Made by a program: the position numbers and the translations under genes
Notes under the pieces: generated by a model
The model's input: the letters and a program-made list of their open reading frames with translations, nothing else
Told to the model about the DNA's origin: nothing
Databases searched by the model: none
Assembly: GCF_000722635.1 (NCBI RefSeq)
Contig: NZ_JOKH01000005.1
Location: forward strand, 391,646-455,645
Direction of reading: 5' to 3'
DNA: 64,000 nt
Source: Endozoicomonas numazuensis
GTDB taxonomy: Bacteria > Pseudomonadota > Gammaproteobacteria > Pseudomonadales > Endozoicomonadaceae
Shown: positions 47,987-55,640 of the stretch, piece by piece
Numbering within the stretch: position 1 is the first letter of the stretch
Layout: each line of letters begins with the position of its first letter

Positions 47987-48110
47987 GTAGGGAGGCGAGA
48001 ACCTTTCTACAGACTCCTTGTGTGTTTAGTGTGGCAATAATTTCAGAGCAGTGTCCGCGACACAGTCTGCGAAGAGCCGGTAACCCCTCCCTTGGTGACC
48101 GGTTTTTTTT
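47987..48110 (+). ncRNA. sRNA 2, ErsA/Spot 42-locus family
   Basis: Predicted ~124-nt RNA, the closest relative of sRNA 1: same 5' stem, core CCTTGTGTGTTTAG at 48016-48029 (same offset from the start), an internal hairpin GTGTC-CGC-GACAC, and a terminator with arms CCGGTAACC/GGTGACCGG (48077-48085, 48094-48102) followed by eight T. It has its own promoter and terminator, so it should be an independent transcript. Confidence 0.75.
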
Positions 48111-48177
48111 GTCTCTAAAAAATTTTCTTTCCAGTGGTTGCTCACCAGCAACTTCCTGACAAAAAAATCTTTAGGCG

Positions 48178-48205
48178 GGAACTTTTTCTGGAGTGTGTTG
48201 TCTCA
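48178..48205 (+). promoter_or_regulatory. Sigma-E/AlgU-type promoter of sRNA 3
   Basis: GGAACTT (48178-48184), 16-nt spacer, TCTCA (48201-48205); GTAGGG begins 7 nt further on. Spacer sequence differs from copies 1 and 2 while both boxes are kept. Confidence 0.75.
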
Positions 48206-48211
48206 ATCTAT

Positions 48212-48338
48212 GTAGGGAGGCGAAAACCTTTCTACAGATTCCTTGTGTGTTTAGAGTTGGCTAAAAAGCAGATTTGTGTTCCCCGACACAAACTGCAATC
48301 AACCGGTTACCATCCCCCTTGGTAACCGGTTTTTTTTT
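48212..48338 (+). ncRNA. sRNA 3, ErsA/Spot 42-locus family
   Basis: Predicted ~127-nt RNA. Core at 48241-48254, same offset as copies 1 and 2. The internal hairpin TTTGTGT/ACACAAA shows a compensatory C-G to T-A pair change against sRNA 1 with the same TCCCCG loop. The terminator stem AACCGGTTACC/GGTAACCGGTT is perfect and followed by a T-run. Confidence 0.75.
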
Positions 48339-48480
48339 ACCTGAAAATTATTTTTTGTTAAACGACAGTGCTTTTTGTTTTGTCACTTATGGCGGTTAGA
48401 AGTCTGTACTGTAAGTTTTTCTATCTGGGTCGATAGTCTAATTTGGACGCAATGGTAAGGCGGTGATCTAGAGAATGGAT

Positions 48481-48508
48481 GGAACTTACCGGAATATTGG
48501 CTGTCTTA
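48481..48508 (+). promoter_or_regulatory. Sigma-E/AlgU-type promoter of sRNA 4
   Basis: GGAACTT (48481-48487), 16-nt spacer, TCTTA (48504-48508); GTGAGGG begins 7 nt further on. Confidence 0.7.
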
Positions 48509-48514
48509 TGTTAT

Positions 48515-48642
48515 GTGAGGGAATTACCTCCCCCGTATTCTCTCGCAGCACTCCTTGTGTGTTTAGTGTTAACAAACTCCGTACCTCCATATGACGGAGC
48601 TTGGTGCCCCAGCTATCTCCCCCCGATGGCTGGGGCTTTTTT
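48515..48642 (+). ncRNA. sRNA 4, divergent family member with a Spot 42-like terminator
   Basis: Predicted ~128-nt RNA. The 5' end GTGAGGG pairs with a downstream CCTC; the invariant core is at 48553-48566; a hairpin CTCCGT/ACGGAG (48577-48599) replaces the TCCCCG hairpin. The terminator is GCCCCAGCTATC/GATGGCTGGGGC with a C-rich loop and a T-run, close in sequence to the GCCCCAGT stem of E. coli Spot 42. It is nearest to engB and may represent the ancestral gene. Convergent with engB. Confidence 0.75.
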
Positions 48643-48678
48643 ATGCACAGGGTTTTCTCGACGAGACAGGTACCTCTG

Positions 48679-49317
48679 TTATTCCTCTTCCTGCTCCTCC
48701 AGTGGCTCATCCTCTACCAGTAACCAGGTATCAAGGCGTTGCGCCAGCTGGTCGACCCCGGTTTTTTTCAAAGCGGAAAACAACTGCATCGAAATTTGCG
48801 GATAGTCTGAGAGTTCGTTGCGTAGATTATTCAAAGCCTGTTTGGCAACGCCTGATTTCAGTTTGTCGCTCTTGGTCAATAGAATGTGCAGAGGCATTTC
48901 GGAGTTGATGCTCCACTGGACCATCATTCGGTCGAACTCTTTCAGTGGGTGACGTATATCCACCAGCAGCACGAGCCCCACCAATGAGCCTCGGTTGTTC
49001 AAATAATCATTCAGATGCTTCTGCCATTCAATTTTCATGGCTTCCGGCACTTTGGCATATCCATAGCCAGGAAGGTCAACCAGATGAATGTTGTCTTCAA
49101 TATTGAAGTAATTCATCAGTTGGGTGCGTCCGGGGGTTTTACTGGTACGAGCAATCTTTGAGCCGGTCAGGGTGTTCAGTGCACTGGATTTGCCCGCGTT
49201 GGAACGACCCGCAAAAGCGACTTCCCTGCCATTATCAGGAGGACATAGTTTTAGCTTTGGGGCACTGGTCAGAAACTTGGCCTTGCGATAGTTCAAACCG
49301 CTTTTGGGTTCACTCAT
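48679..49317 (-). CDS. engB: Ribosome biogenesis GTPase EngB (YihA/YsxC)
   Basis: Essential GTPase for 50S assembly. G-motifs: GRSNAGKSS (G1, near residue 38), TPGRTQ (G2), [11 protein letters not shown] (G3), LLTKSDKL (G4) and a C-terminal SALK (G5). Length 212 with an acidic tail ([11 protein letters not shown]). It follows polA and the sRNA cluster, in the conserved order of Pseudomonas and enterics. Confidence 0.95.
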   Translation of the reverse strand: MSEPKSGLNYRKAKFLTSAPKLKLCPPDNGREVAFAGRSNAGKSSALNTLTGSKIARTSKTPGRTQLMNYFNIEDNIHLVDLPGYGYAKVPEAMKIEWQKHLNDYLNNRGSLVGLVLLVDIRHPLKEFDRMMVQWSINSEMPLHILLTKSDKLKSGVAKQALNNLRNELSDYPQISMQLFSALKKTGVDQLAQRLDTWLLVEDEPLEEQEEE

Positions 49318-49643
49318 GTGTCAGACCTGTCAGGAAGTTTCCCTGTCCGGGAACTTCTAATAAGAAATGAAAAGTTGGCGCAATTTTGCTTGACTTGTAA
49401 GCGGAATGGAATAGCACCGTGGCATTCGCCGATAATTGGCAGCCGGGCATCTTGAGCCAATTGTTTCAGAAAAAAAAATCGTTTGTCTGACAGTAGCGAA
49501 TTTACTGGGCTCGACGGCCTACCGGAAAAGAGCATTACAGTATATACTAGCTTTCGTTTTGAGGCATATGCAGCCATTTTAAGCCACCTTTTTCAGAATA
49601 AGGACCGAGCACAGGTCGAAAAAACTAGCTGAATATAGAGGAC

Positions 49644-49679
49644 GTTTGTAAAGACAGAGCCGTATACGGCTTTACAAAC
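49644..49679. repeat. Compound inverted repeat upstream of cytochrome c4
   Basis: GTTTGTAAAG/CTTTACAAAC arms enclose the perfect palindrome AGCCGTATACGGCT. It lies 76 bp before the cytochrome c4 start in the engB-c4 divergent region (49318-49755), which otherwise shows no gene. It could be an operator or transcript leader. Confidence 0.5.
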
Positions 49680-49755
49680 AGATGCTGAACAGCTGACTGG
49701 GAAGGTTGGGATAATAACAGTCACTCATGGCAAGTGCCGTAGCTGGGTCAGGTTA

Positions 49756-50361
49756 ATGAAAAAAGTTATTTTCGGTCTGGTAGTGTCTTTGGGGGTATCA
49801 GGGGTAGCGTTTGCGAAGGGGGATGCAAATGCTGGACAAGCCAAAGTGGCAACCTGTACCGCCTGCCATGGAGCAACAGGTGTAAGCCTGGTGCCCAATT
49901 ACCCCAATTTGGCAGGACAAGGGCAACGCTATCTGGTTAAACAGATTACTGAGATTAAAGCCGGAAACCGTAGTGTTCCGGAGATGACGCCTTTTGTAGG
50001 CTCGCTGACAAAACAGGATATTGAAGATATCGCTGCTTTTTACGCCAGTCAGCCTGCGCCACAGGGGGTTGCTGATCCTAAACTGGTAGCGCTGGGTGAA
50101 CAGCTGTATCGTTTTGGTGATCAGAAGAAAGGTATTCCTGCTTGCAGTGCATGCCATTCCCCAAGCGGTCAGGGCAACTCTTTGGCTGGCTTCCCACAGA
50201 TCAGTGGGCAGCACGCTCAGTATACAGCCAAGCAGCTCCGTGATTTCCGTGAAGGTGATCGAGAGAATGATGGCGATACCAAAGTGATGAGAACCATCGC
50301 TGAAAAACTGAGCAATAAAGAAGTAGATGCTCTGGCTAGTTACATCAGTGGTCTGCGCTAA
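49756..50361 (+). CDS. Diheme cytochrome c4
   Basis: Periplasmic electron carrier, 201 residues: signal peptide (1-20, cleaved after FAK/AFA), then two cytochrome c domains with CTACH near residue 35 and CSACH near 132, each followed by a Met ligand. Family c4 donates electrons to terminal oxidases, fitting the coxBAC cluster upstream. The place between engB and dsbA is as in Pseudomonas. Confidence 0.93.
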   Translation: MKKVIFGLVVSLGVSGVAFAKGDANAGQAKVATCTACHGATGVSLVPNYPNLAGQGQRYLVKQITEIKAGNRSVPEMTPFVGSLTKQDIEDIAAFYASQPAPQGVADPKLVALGEQLYRFGDQKKGIPACSACHSPSGQGNSLAGFPQISGQHAQYTAKQLRDFREGDRENDGDTKVMRTIAEKLSNKEVDALASYISGLR

Positions 50362-50416
50362 CAGTCACGACTGTTAAAGCAAAGCTGGTTTGTGAACAGC
50401 CCGCTATGAGCAAGAA

Positions 50417-50452
50417 AACGGTTTGCAACGAACAGTTGCAAGCCGTTTTTTT
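50417..50452 (+). terminator. Intrinsic terminator of cytochrome c4
   Basis: AACGGTTTGCAAC/GTTGCAAGCCGTT (13-bp stem with one G-U) followed by seven T. The remaining sequence to dsbA (50453-50763) shows no gene. Confidence 0.85.
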
Positions 50453-50763
50453 ATGTCTGATAAAAATAGATAAATATTCTCCACTGTGAAAAATATTTTG
50501 CTACGTTGACTTTGCATGCTTGAGGGGGTGAAAAATACTCCCCTTAGTTCGTGAAGGGGACATTTGCTTTCAAAGCTTTTACATTTTCGAAATGTCTGTC
50601 AAATGTCCGATATTTAGTGAGAGTTTGCTTTAAAAATACCTTATCTTTCAGGTTCATTGCGGTGGTATGACAGATAGGGTTGCTCCTGCTTGGACTCACT
50701 GCCTAGACTTCTGTTAACTTGTCACTCAAATAGATCACTATAAAAGCCTTGGAGTGTATTTAA

Positions 50764-51462
50764 ATGCCAAAACAACTTAAATTTTTATGGTTGGCTCTGG
50801 TTCTGCCATTAATGGCGCAGGCTGCAACTGTTCAGGATAAATATAAAGAAGGTCAGGATTACCGGGTTCTGTCCAGCCAGGTGCAAACTGCAGCCAAGAA
50901 AGATCAAATCGAAGTAGCTGAAGTCTTCTGGTACGGTTGTCCGCACTGTTACACCCTTGAGCCTATTGTTGATCGTTGGAAACCTTCTCTGGAAAAGGAT
51001 ACTCGTTTTGTGCGTGTGCCAGGGTATTTTGGTCCCAACATATGGAAAACACATGCTCAGCTTTACTACACCCTGGTAACTATGATTCCTGATGAGAAAA
51101 AGTTGCATGAAATACACGACAGTATTTTCTCTGAAGTTCAGAATCGGAATAACCGCCTTGGCGACGTAGATGCTATGGGCGATTTCCTAAAGAAACGCTA
51201 CGGTATTGATCCCAAGCAGTTTGCCAGCTTCTATAATTCGTTCGGGGTACTGAATCTGATGAATCAGGGTGGAGCGAAAGTCAGGGGTTATCAGCTGACC
51301 GGTGTTCCAGCTTTGGTGGTTGATGGCCGATATGTTATTGAACCCAAGGTAGGGTTGGATAACATGCCAGCGGTTGCTGATTTTCTGATCAAGAAAGTGC
51401 GTGAAGAGCGTGCAGCCAAAGCTAAGCCTCAGGTTAAGGAAGAGTCAAAGGCGAAAAGCTGA
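50764..51462 (+). CDS. dsbA: Thiol:disulfide interchange protein DsbA
   Basis: Periplasmic oxidase that introduces disulfides. Signal peptide 1-20 (cleaved after AQA), active site FWYGCPHCYTLEP near residue 58, inserted helical domain (about 85-160), cis-Pro loop LTGVPALVVDG near 180. The C-terminus has an extra Lys/Ala-rich tail. Length 232. Confidence 0.95.
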   Translation: MPKQLKFLWLALVLPLMAQAATVQDKYKEGQDYRVLSSQVQTAAKKDQIEVAEVFWYGCPHCYTLEPIVDRWKPSLEKDTRFVRVPGYFGPNIWKTHAQLYYTLVTMIPDEKKLHEIHDSIFSEVQNRNNRLGDVDAMGDFLKKRYGIDPKQFASFYNSFGVLNLMNQGGAKVRGYQLTGVPALVVDGRYVIEPKVGLDNMPAVADFLIKKVREERAAKAKPQVKEESKAKS

Positions 51463-51489
51463 ATATCAGCCGGACCCTTTTAACCGGAT

Positions 51490-51512
51490 GGATGCTGGAC
51501 TAACCAGCATCC
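51490..51512 (+). terminator. Stem-loop between dsbA and the EEP gene
   Basis: Perfect 9-bp stem GGATGCTGG/CCAGCATCC with a 5-nt loop, 28 bp after dsbA. No T-run follows, so it may only partly stop transcription. Confidence 0.45.
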
Positions 51513-51530
51513 AGAATTCAGGTTCCACTG

Positions 51531-52394
51531 ATGCCAATTAGAACTTTGAAGGGGGCCTTGTCTTCTCGTTTGAACAGGGACACAGCTCCAAGATCCGTTC
51601 ACTGCAGTGAACTGGTCTATAAACCGAGTTCTCAGAAGCCCGGACGTATTCGTCTACTGAGCTTTAATATTCAAGTAGGTATCAATACCCAACAATATCG
51701 TCACTATCTCACTCGTAGCTGGCAACATCTGTTGCCTAATTCCAGGCGTTCAAGAACGCTCGATCAGATTGCCGCAGCCCTTCCAGATTTTGATTTGGTC
51801 GCATTACAGGAAGCCGATGGAGGCAGCCTTAGAACCGGTTTTATCAATCAGACCGAATATCTGGCTCAGAAATGCCAATTTCCCTACTGGTACCAACAGT
51901 TGAATCGAAATCTCGGCAAGCTGGCACAGCACAGCAATGGGCTATTAAGCCGCTTTAAACCTACCATTCTTGAAGATCATAAGCTGCCAGGGCTGATTCC
52001 CGGAAGAGGAGCCATCGTAGCTCAGTTTGGTGACCCACAGGATCCTTTAGTGGTCGTTATGATGCATCTGGCTCTCAGTCAGAGGGCCAGAAATATTCAG
52101 CTTTCTTATATCAGGGATCTGGTCAGTGCTTACAACCATGTGGTTCTGATGGGCGATATGAATACTCACGCCGATCAACTGTTAAACAACTCACCTCTGA
52201 GCGAGACCAACTTGCATGCGGTTCACACTGAACTGAATACTTTTCCCAGTTGGCGCCCCAGTCGTTCATTGGATCATATTTTGGTCAGTCGTACATTGAA
52301 GGTGCATCAGGTTGGTGTACTGAACCTGCCCATTTCAGATCATCTGCCAGTAGCTGTGGAAGTAGAAGTGCCTGAGAGCGTGCATCTGGAATAA
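51531..52394 (+). CDS. Endonuclease/exonuclease/phosphatase family protein
   Basis: EEP-fold metal-dependent phosphoesterase, 287 residues. Family residues are seen in order: LLSFNIQVG (Asn, near 45), LVALQEADGG (Glu, near 90), GDMNTHADQ (Asp-Asn, near 205), SLDHILVS and PISDHLPV (Asp-His, near 275). No signal peptide. It follows dsbA as in Pseudomonas. The substrate (DNA, RNA, phosphoinositide or other) is not shown by the sequence. Confidence 0.85.
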   Translation: MPIRTLKGALSSRLNRDTAPRSVHCSELVYKPSSQKPGRIRLLSFNIQVGINTQQYRHYLTRSWQHLLPNSRRSRTLDQIAAALPDFDLVALQEADGGSLRTGFINQTEYLAQKCQFPYWYQQLNRNLGKLAQHSNGLLSRFKPTILEDHKLPGLIPGRGAIVAQFGDPQDPLVVVMMHLALSQRARNIQLSYIRDLVSAYNHVVLMGDMNTHADQLLNNSPLSETNLHAVHTELNTFPSWRPSRSLDHILVSRTLKVHQVGVLNLPISDHLPVAVEVEVPESVHLE

Positions 52395-52426
52395 CTTTTA
52401 GTAACAGTGCATTCCTGTCTATAAAA

Positions 52427-52472
52427 AAGGTCTGGCACCGAGGGGGAAGGAGGAGGGGTGATACCAGACCTT
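52427..52472 (+). terminator. Hairpin with a G-rich purine loop
   Basis: AAGGTCTGG/CCAGACCTT (9-bp perfect stem) encloses a 28-nt loop that is almost all purine (GAGGGGGAAGGAGGAGGGG). Located after the EEP gene. A terminator or a G-quadruplex-capable 3' structure; the rest of the 313-bp gap to the next gene is AT-rich with no gene. Confidence 0.5.
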
Positions 52473-52707
52473 ATGAAAATACCAACCAGAAATCTGTTTG
52501 AGAGAAAGTCTTCACTTCCAACAAACGGGTAAGTCATTAACAGGGACTGATCATACAGATTGTTAAGATGAATAGTATTAGTAATTAACAGGTTAAATAT
52601 AAGTACTCAAACTAACCTCTTGCCTCTGTTCTGTCATTCAGACGCTCTGTGCTTTTCCCCACTCTTCACTCTTCTGGTACTCTGGAGTGATTGATTCCGG
52701 TATCTGA

Positions 52708-53307
52708 ATGAAAATCCAGCTGCCCACTGACACTGACAACATTATGACTGCCAAGAAAATAGGTATATTAGGTTCTGCTTTTAACCCGCCAACACTGGGG
52801 CATCTGGATGTACTGGAGCAGGCTCAGGAAGAGTTTGACCTGATACTGCTGGTGCCCAGTGCAGCTCATGCTTTTTCCAAACAGATGTTACCGTTTTATC
52901 ATAGAGTGGCGATGTGCCAGCAACTGGTGAAGTCGGTACAACTCCCCCATTGCCAGCTTGAAGTCTCAGAAATCGAAAAAAAAATGCTGTCGCATAATCC
53001 TGAACAGCCAGTGTATACCTTTGATCTTCTGGAATTATTAGAGCAGCAATATCCCGGATATGCGCTGGGTTTTATCAGAGGGCCTGATAATGCAGATCCT
53101 GAGACATGGAGACGTTTCTACCGGTCCCAAGATATTGAAAATCGGTGGCAGATATTTACGGCTACTGAACGACAGAATATTCGAAGCTCTCAGGCAAGAG
53201 AGCTGTTAGTTTCAGGAAATTCTGACGATAACAACAATGAAGGTGTGGCGGCACTGCTGTTACCTTCGGTTTATGAATACATTCTTCAGCATCAATTATA
53301 TCAATAA
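52708..53307 (+). CDS. Nicotinate/nicotinamide-nucleotide adenylyltransferase-like protein
   Basis: Nucleotidyltransferase-fold protein: phosphate-binding GILGSAFNPPTLGHL with the TxGH motif (near residue 20), GFIRGPDNADPETWRRF (the family D-x-x-x-x-W region) and the C-terminal IRSSQARELL corresponding to SSTxIR. Resembles NadD. Two starts are possible: ATG 52708, or ATG 52744 where homology begins. It is followed 8 bp later by an ADP-ribose pyrophosphatase, suggesting an NAD salvage pair. Confidence 0.8.
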   Translation: MKIQLPTDTDNIMTAKKIGILGSAFNPPTLGHLDVLEQAQEEFDLILLVPSAAHAFSKQMLPFYHRVAMCQQLVKSVQLPHCQLEVSEIEKKMLSHNPEQPVYTFDLLELLEQQYPGYALGFIRGPDNADPETWRRFYRSQDIENRWQIFTATERQNIRSSQARELLVSGNSDDNNNEGVAALLLPSVYEYILQHQLYQ

Positions 53308-53315
53308 GGTGTGTT

Positions 53316-53930
53316 ATGAAATTATCCGGCTTGGGAGCCGAAGACGTTCGGATTGAAAGTGAAGAGCGAGCCTGGTCTGGATTCCTCAAACTATGCCGAT
53401 ATAAAGTCAGACATGCCCTTTTTCAGGGGGGGTGGAGTAAGACGTTAGATCGGGAAGTGGTTCTTCGAGTCCCGTCTGTAGGGGTGCTGCTTTTTGACCC
53501 TGCTCTGAATAAAGTCGTGTTGGTGGAACAGTTTCGTGTTGGCCCCTTGGTGAGTGACGACGACCCCTGGTTATTGGAAATTGTTGCAGGCATTTCTGAG
53601 CCCGGTGAGTCCCTGGAGTCAGTTGCTATCAGAGAAGTGAAAGAGGAAGCCGATTGTGAAGTGAAGCATCTTTTGCCGGTCTCGAATTTCTATGTCAGTC
53701 CGGGGGCAACCAATGAACGCCTGATGCTCTACTGCGGCATTGTTGATGCTTCTTCGGCTGGTGGGGTTTACGGGTTAGCAGAAGAAGGTGAAGATATCAG
53801 AGTGCATGTGTTGGCAGCAGAAGAAGCCTGGCAGATGGTTGAAGATGGTCGTATTTCCAATGCCCCGGCTATCATTGCCCTGCAATGGTTAAAGCTGAAC
53901 CATGGAGAACTTAAAGATTATGCTCAATAA
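53316..53930 (+). CDS. nudF: ADP-ribose pyrophosphatase (Nudix, NudF-like)
   Basis: Hydrolyses ADP-ribose to AMP and ribose-5-phosphate. The Nudix box is complete: GISEPGESLE followed by SVAIREVKEEADCE (about residues 88-112). Preceding strands (VLLFDPALNKVVLVEQFRVG) and the downstream NFYVSPGATNERLMLYCG match NudF/ADPRase. Length 204. It overlaps the start of the next lipoprotein gene. Confidence 0.9.
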   Translation: MKLSGLGAEDVRIESEERAWSGFLKLCRYKVRHALFQGGWSKTLDREVVLRVPSVGVLLFDPALNKVVLVEQFRVGPLVSDDDPWLLEIVAGISEPGESLESVAIREVKEEADCEVKHLLPVSNFYVSPGATNERLMLYCGIVDASSAGGVYGLAEEGEDIRVHVLAAEEAWQMVEDGRISNAPAIIALQWLKLNHGELKDYAQ

Positions 53931-54501
53931 AACCGGGTCTGGACTCTTAACGCTTGTTCTGACTCTGTTGCTGGTTCTGACTGGGTGCCAGTACACAGGT
54001 TTCAATGACGCTGGAGGTCTGGGTGGCACCGCAGCTTCTTCAGGACTTTACAGGGAAGGACTTCCTGGAACTGCCAACTGGGCTGTTTTACCTTTCGTCA
54101 ATTATAGTGAAGCTACCAGTGTGACTACTCAGGTAGAAAGAATTCTGATGGTTCAGTTGCCTTCACGCGGCATTGAAAACGTCCGTTTGTATCCTGAGTC
54201 AGAAGTGACTACTGCTTCAAAATCACTTGAAGGTGCTCATCGCTATAAGAACGGTAAGCAGTGGGCCATGCAGAATGACATCAGCTTTGCGGTTGCCGGG
54301 GAAATTTTTGAGTGGTATTACGATGACAGTGGCAGACCTCAGGTCTCCATGGGTATGGCGGTCATTGATATTCGTAATGGTGAAGTGATCTGGAGCGTTA
54401 ACGGTTCAAGTGAAGGTCTTCAGGGCGATGATCTGTTTGATATCAGTCGGGGTCTCATGTCTGATCTGCTACAGTCTTTACCTATAAACCGGCGGATATA
54501 G
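53920..54501 (+). CDS. CsgG/PelC/LpoB-like outer-membrane lipoprotein
   Basis: Lipoprotein with lipobox LTGC near residue 23. The domain starts NWAVLPFVNYSEATSVTTQVERILMVQL, the opening strand-helix pattern of the CsgG/PelC/LpoB group, followed by AVAGEIFEWYYDDSGRPQVSM and VIDIRNGEVIWSVNGS. ATG 53920 gives a clean lipoprotein signal and overlaps the nudF stop; an in-frame ATG lies 18 bp earlier. Its exact partner is unknown. Confidence 0.75.
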   Translation: MLNKTGSGLLTLVLTLLLVLTGCQYTGFNDAGGLGGTAASSGLYREGLPGTANWAVLPFVNYSEATSVTTQVERILMVQLPSRGIENVRLYPESEVTTASKSLEGAHRYKNGKQWAMQNDISFAVAGEIFEWYYDDSGRPQVSMGMAVIDIRNGEVIWSVNGSSEGLQGDDLFDISRGLMSDLLQSLPINRRI

Positions 54502-54511
54502 GAGCAGCAGG

Positions 54512-54853
54512 ATGCTATACGCACTCAAGGATGAGAAAGGCAACATTCAGGCAGTTTCAGACAAACAGCTCTCTGAGGAATGGGTGTTTGTTAATCTGGA
54601 AGATGAAGCGGTACACGCTTTCCTGCATCGCAATCCGGCCATTGGTGGTAAAGTCATGCAGGCAGCGGATGCGGACTTTATTCGAGTGCTGGAAGATGTG
54701 ATTGACCTGCTCATTGATAAGCAGATCATTCAGTTTACAGAGCTTCCGGATCCGGTTCAGAACAAATTGTTGAACCGTCGCCGTTACCGTGAAGAGTTGC
54801 GTGGACAAGACGATACCACGCATCTTATTGATGGTGGTGATGAGATTTTTTAG
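54512..54853 (+). CDS. Conserved hypothetical protein, 113 aa
   Basis: Small soluble protein of a conserved gammaproteobacterial family without known function. It reads as MLYALKDEKGNIQAVS at the start, then FIRVLEDVIDLLIDKQIIQFTELP near 55-78 and an Arg-rich NRRRYREEL. A strong Shine-Dalgarno precedes it (AGGAG). Probably in an operon with nudF and the lipoprotein gene. Convergent with def2. Confidence 0.8.
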   Translation: MLYALKDEKGNIQAVSDKQLSEEWVFVNLEDEAVHAFLHRNPAIGGKVMQAADADFIRVLEDVIDLLIDKQIIQFTELPDPVQNKLLNRRRYREELRGQDDTTHLIDGGDEIF

Positions 54854-54858
54854 TCCTG

Positions 54859-55467
54859 TTACCGATCAGTAGACATCTGGCCACGAGGTGTTTTATGTGC
54901 ATTCGCAGTCGGCCAGTTTTCTGCCCATTGTTCCTGGTGCTCAATGGACTGATTAGGAATAATCAGGCTTTTATCTTCTACTCTCATAGGGAATAGCTTC
55001 CCGTTAAGATGATCCAGCTCATGCTGCATCACACGGGCTGTAAAGCCTGTCAGACTCCTTTCCTGCCGCTCTCCAAACTCATTATACCCAGCAACAGTAA
55101 TACTGTTTGGACGTTCTATCCAGGCTCTCATGCCTGGTACGGAAAGACAGGCCTCCCAGGTCCAGCAGGTCGTTTTGCTGAAGTGGGTAATTTGTGGGTT
55201 GATCCAGAATTCAAAAGGAATATCGGGAGCCTGTGGATATCTGGACCGGTTGATTTCAGAGATGCCGACACTGAGAACTCGGGCAGACCAGCCTATTTGA
55301 GGGGCAGCAAGGCCTACACCCTGAGTGCTTACCTGCTTTTGCTTGAGGACCTCAAGGTTGTGTTGAAAGTCATCTGAAGCTATTTCTCCAACAACGACCT
55401 GAGGTTGTTCCTGAAACAACAAAGGGTGTCCCATCAACAATACGTCAGGGTTTTTATTCAATCTCAT
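54859..55467 (-). CDS. Peptide deformylase paralogue
   Basis: Second deformylase, 202 residues, diverged from the copy at 2251. Motif 1 GVGLAAPQIG and motif 3 QHELDHLNG are intact; motif 2 reads EACLSVPG instead of EGCLSVPG, keeping the metal Cys. It has a longer linker (SVGISEINRSRYPQAPDIPFEF) and a 40-residue C-terminal tail. It may be an accessory or stress enzyme, or a deformylase with different substrate preference. Confidence 0.88.
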   Translation of the reverse strand: MRLNKNPDVLLMGHPLLFQEQPQVVVGEIASDDFQHNLEVLKQKQVSTQGVGLAAPQIGWSARVLSVGISEINRSRYPQAPDIPFEFWINPQITHFSKTTCWTWEACLSVPGMRAWIERPNSITVAGYNEFGERQERSLTGFTARVMQHELDHLNGKLFPMRVEDKSLIIPNQSIEHQEQWAENWPTANAHKTPRGQMSTDR

Positions 55468-55640
55468 AGCAAATAGATCCCCGGATAAAAATGGCCTTCA
55501 TGGGTTATAGCCTATAACAGTTGTTGCAAGATAGTCTGAAGAGCTGTGTGCCCCAGCCTGACAGTGTTTATAATGCAAAGATTCAGGAAGTAAGGCACTA
55601 TTTGCCATAGCTTAAGAGAGTGCCATAGCGTAAGAAAACT

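Noticed and set aside
47639-48325. Short frames of 63-66 codons over the sRNA repeats
   Set aside because: They read the same repeated DNA in register with the sRNA units, lack ribosome-binding sites and cross predicted terminators.
47779-48642. CRISPR-like array
   Set aside because: Four units of ~125 nt with promoters and terminators, irregular spacing and no short repeat-spacer pattern; no cas genes.
49314-49577. 87-codon minus-strand frame upstream of engB
   Set aside because: No ribosome-binding site, unlikely composition, overlaps the engB start; better read as promoter DNA.
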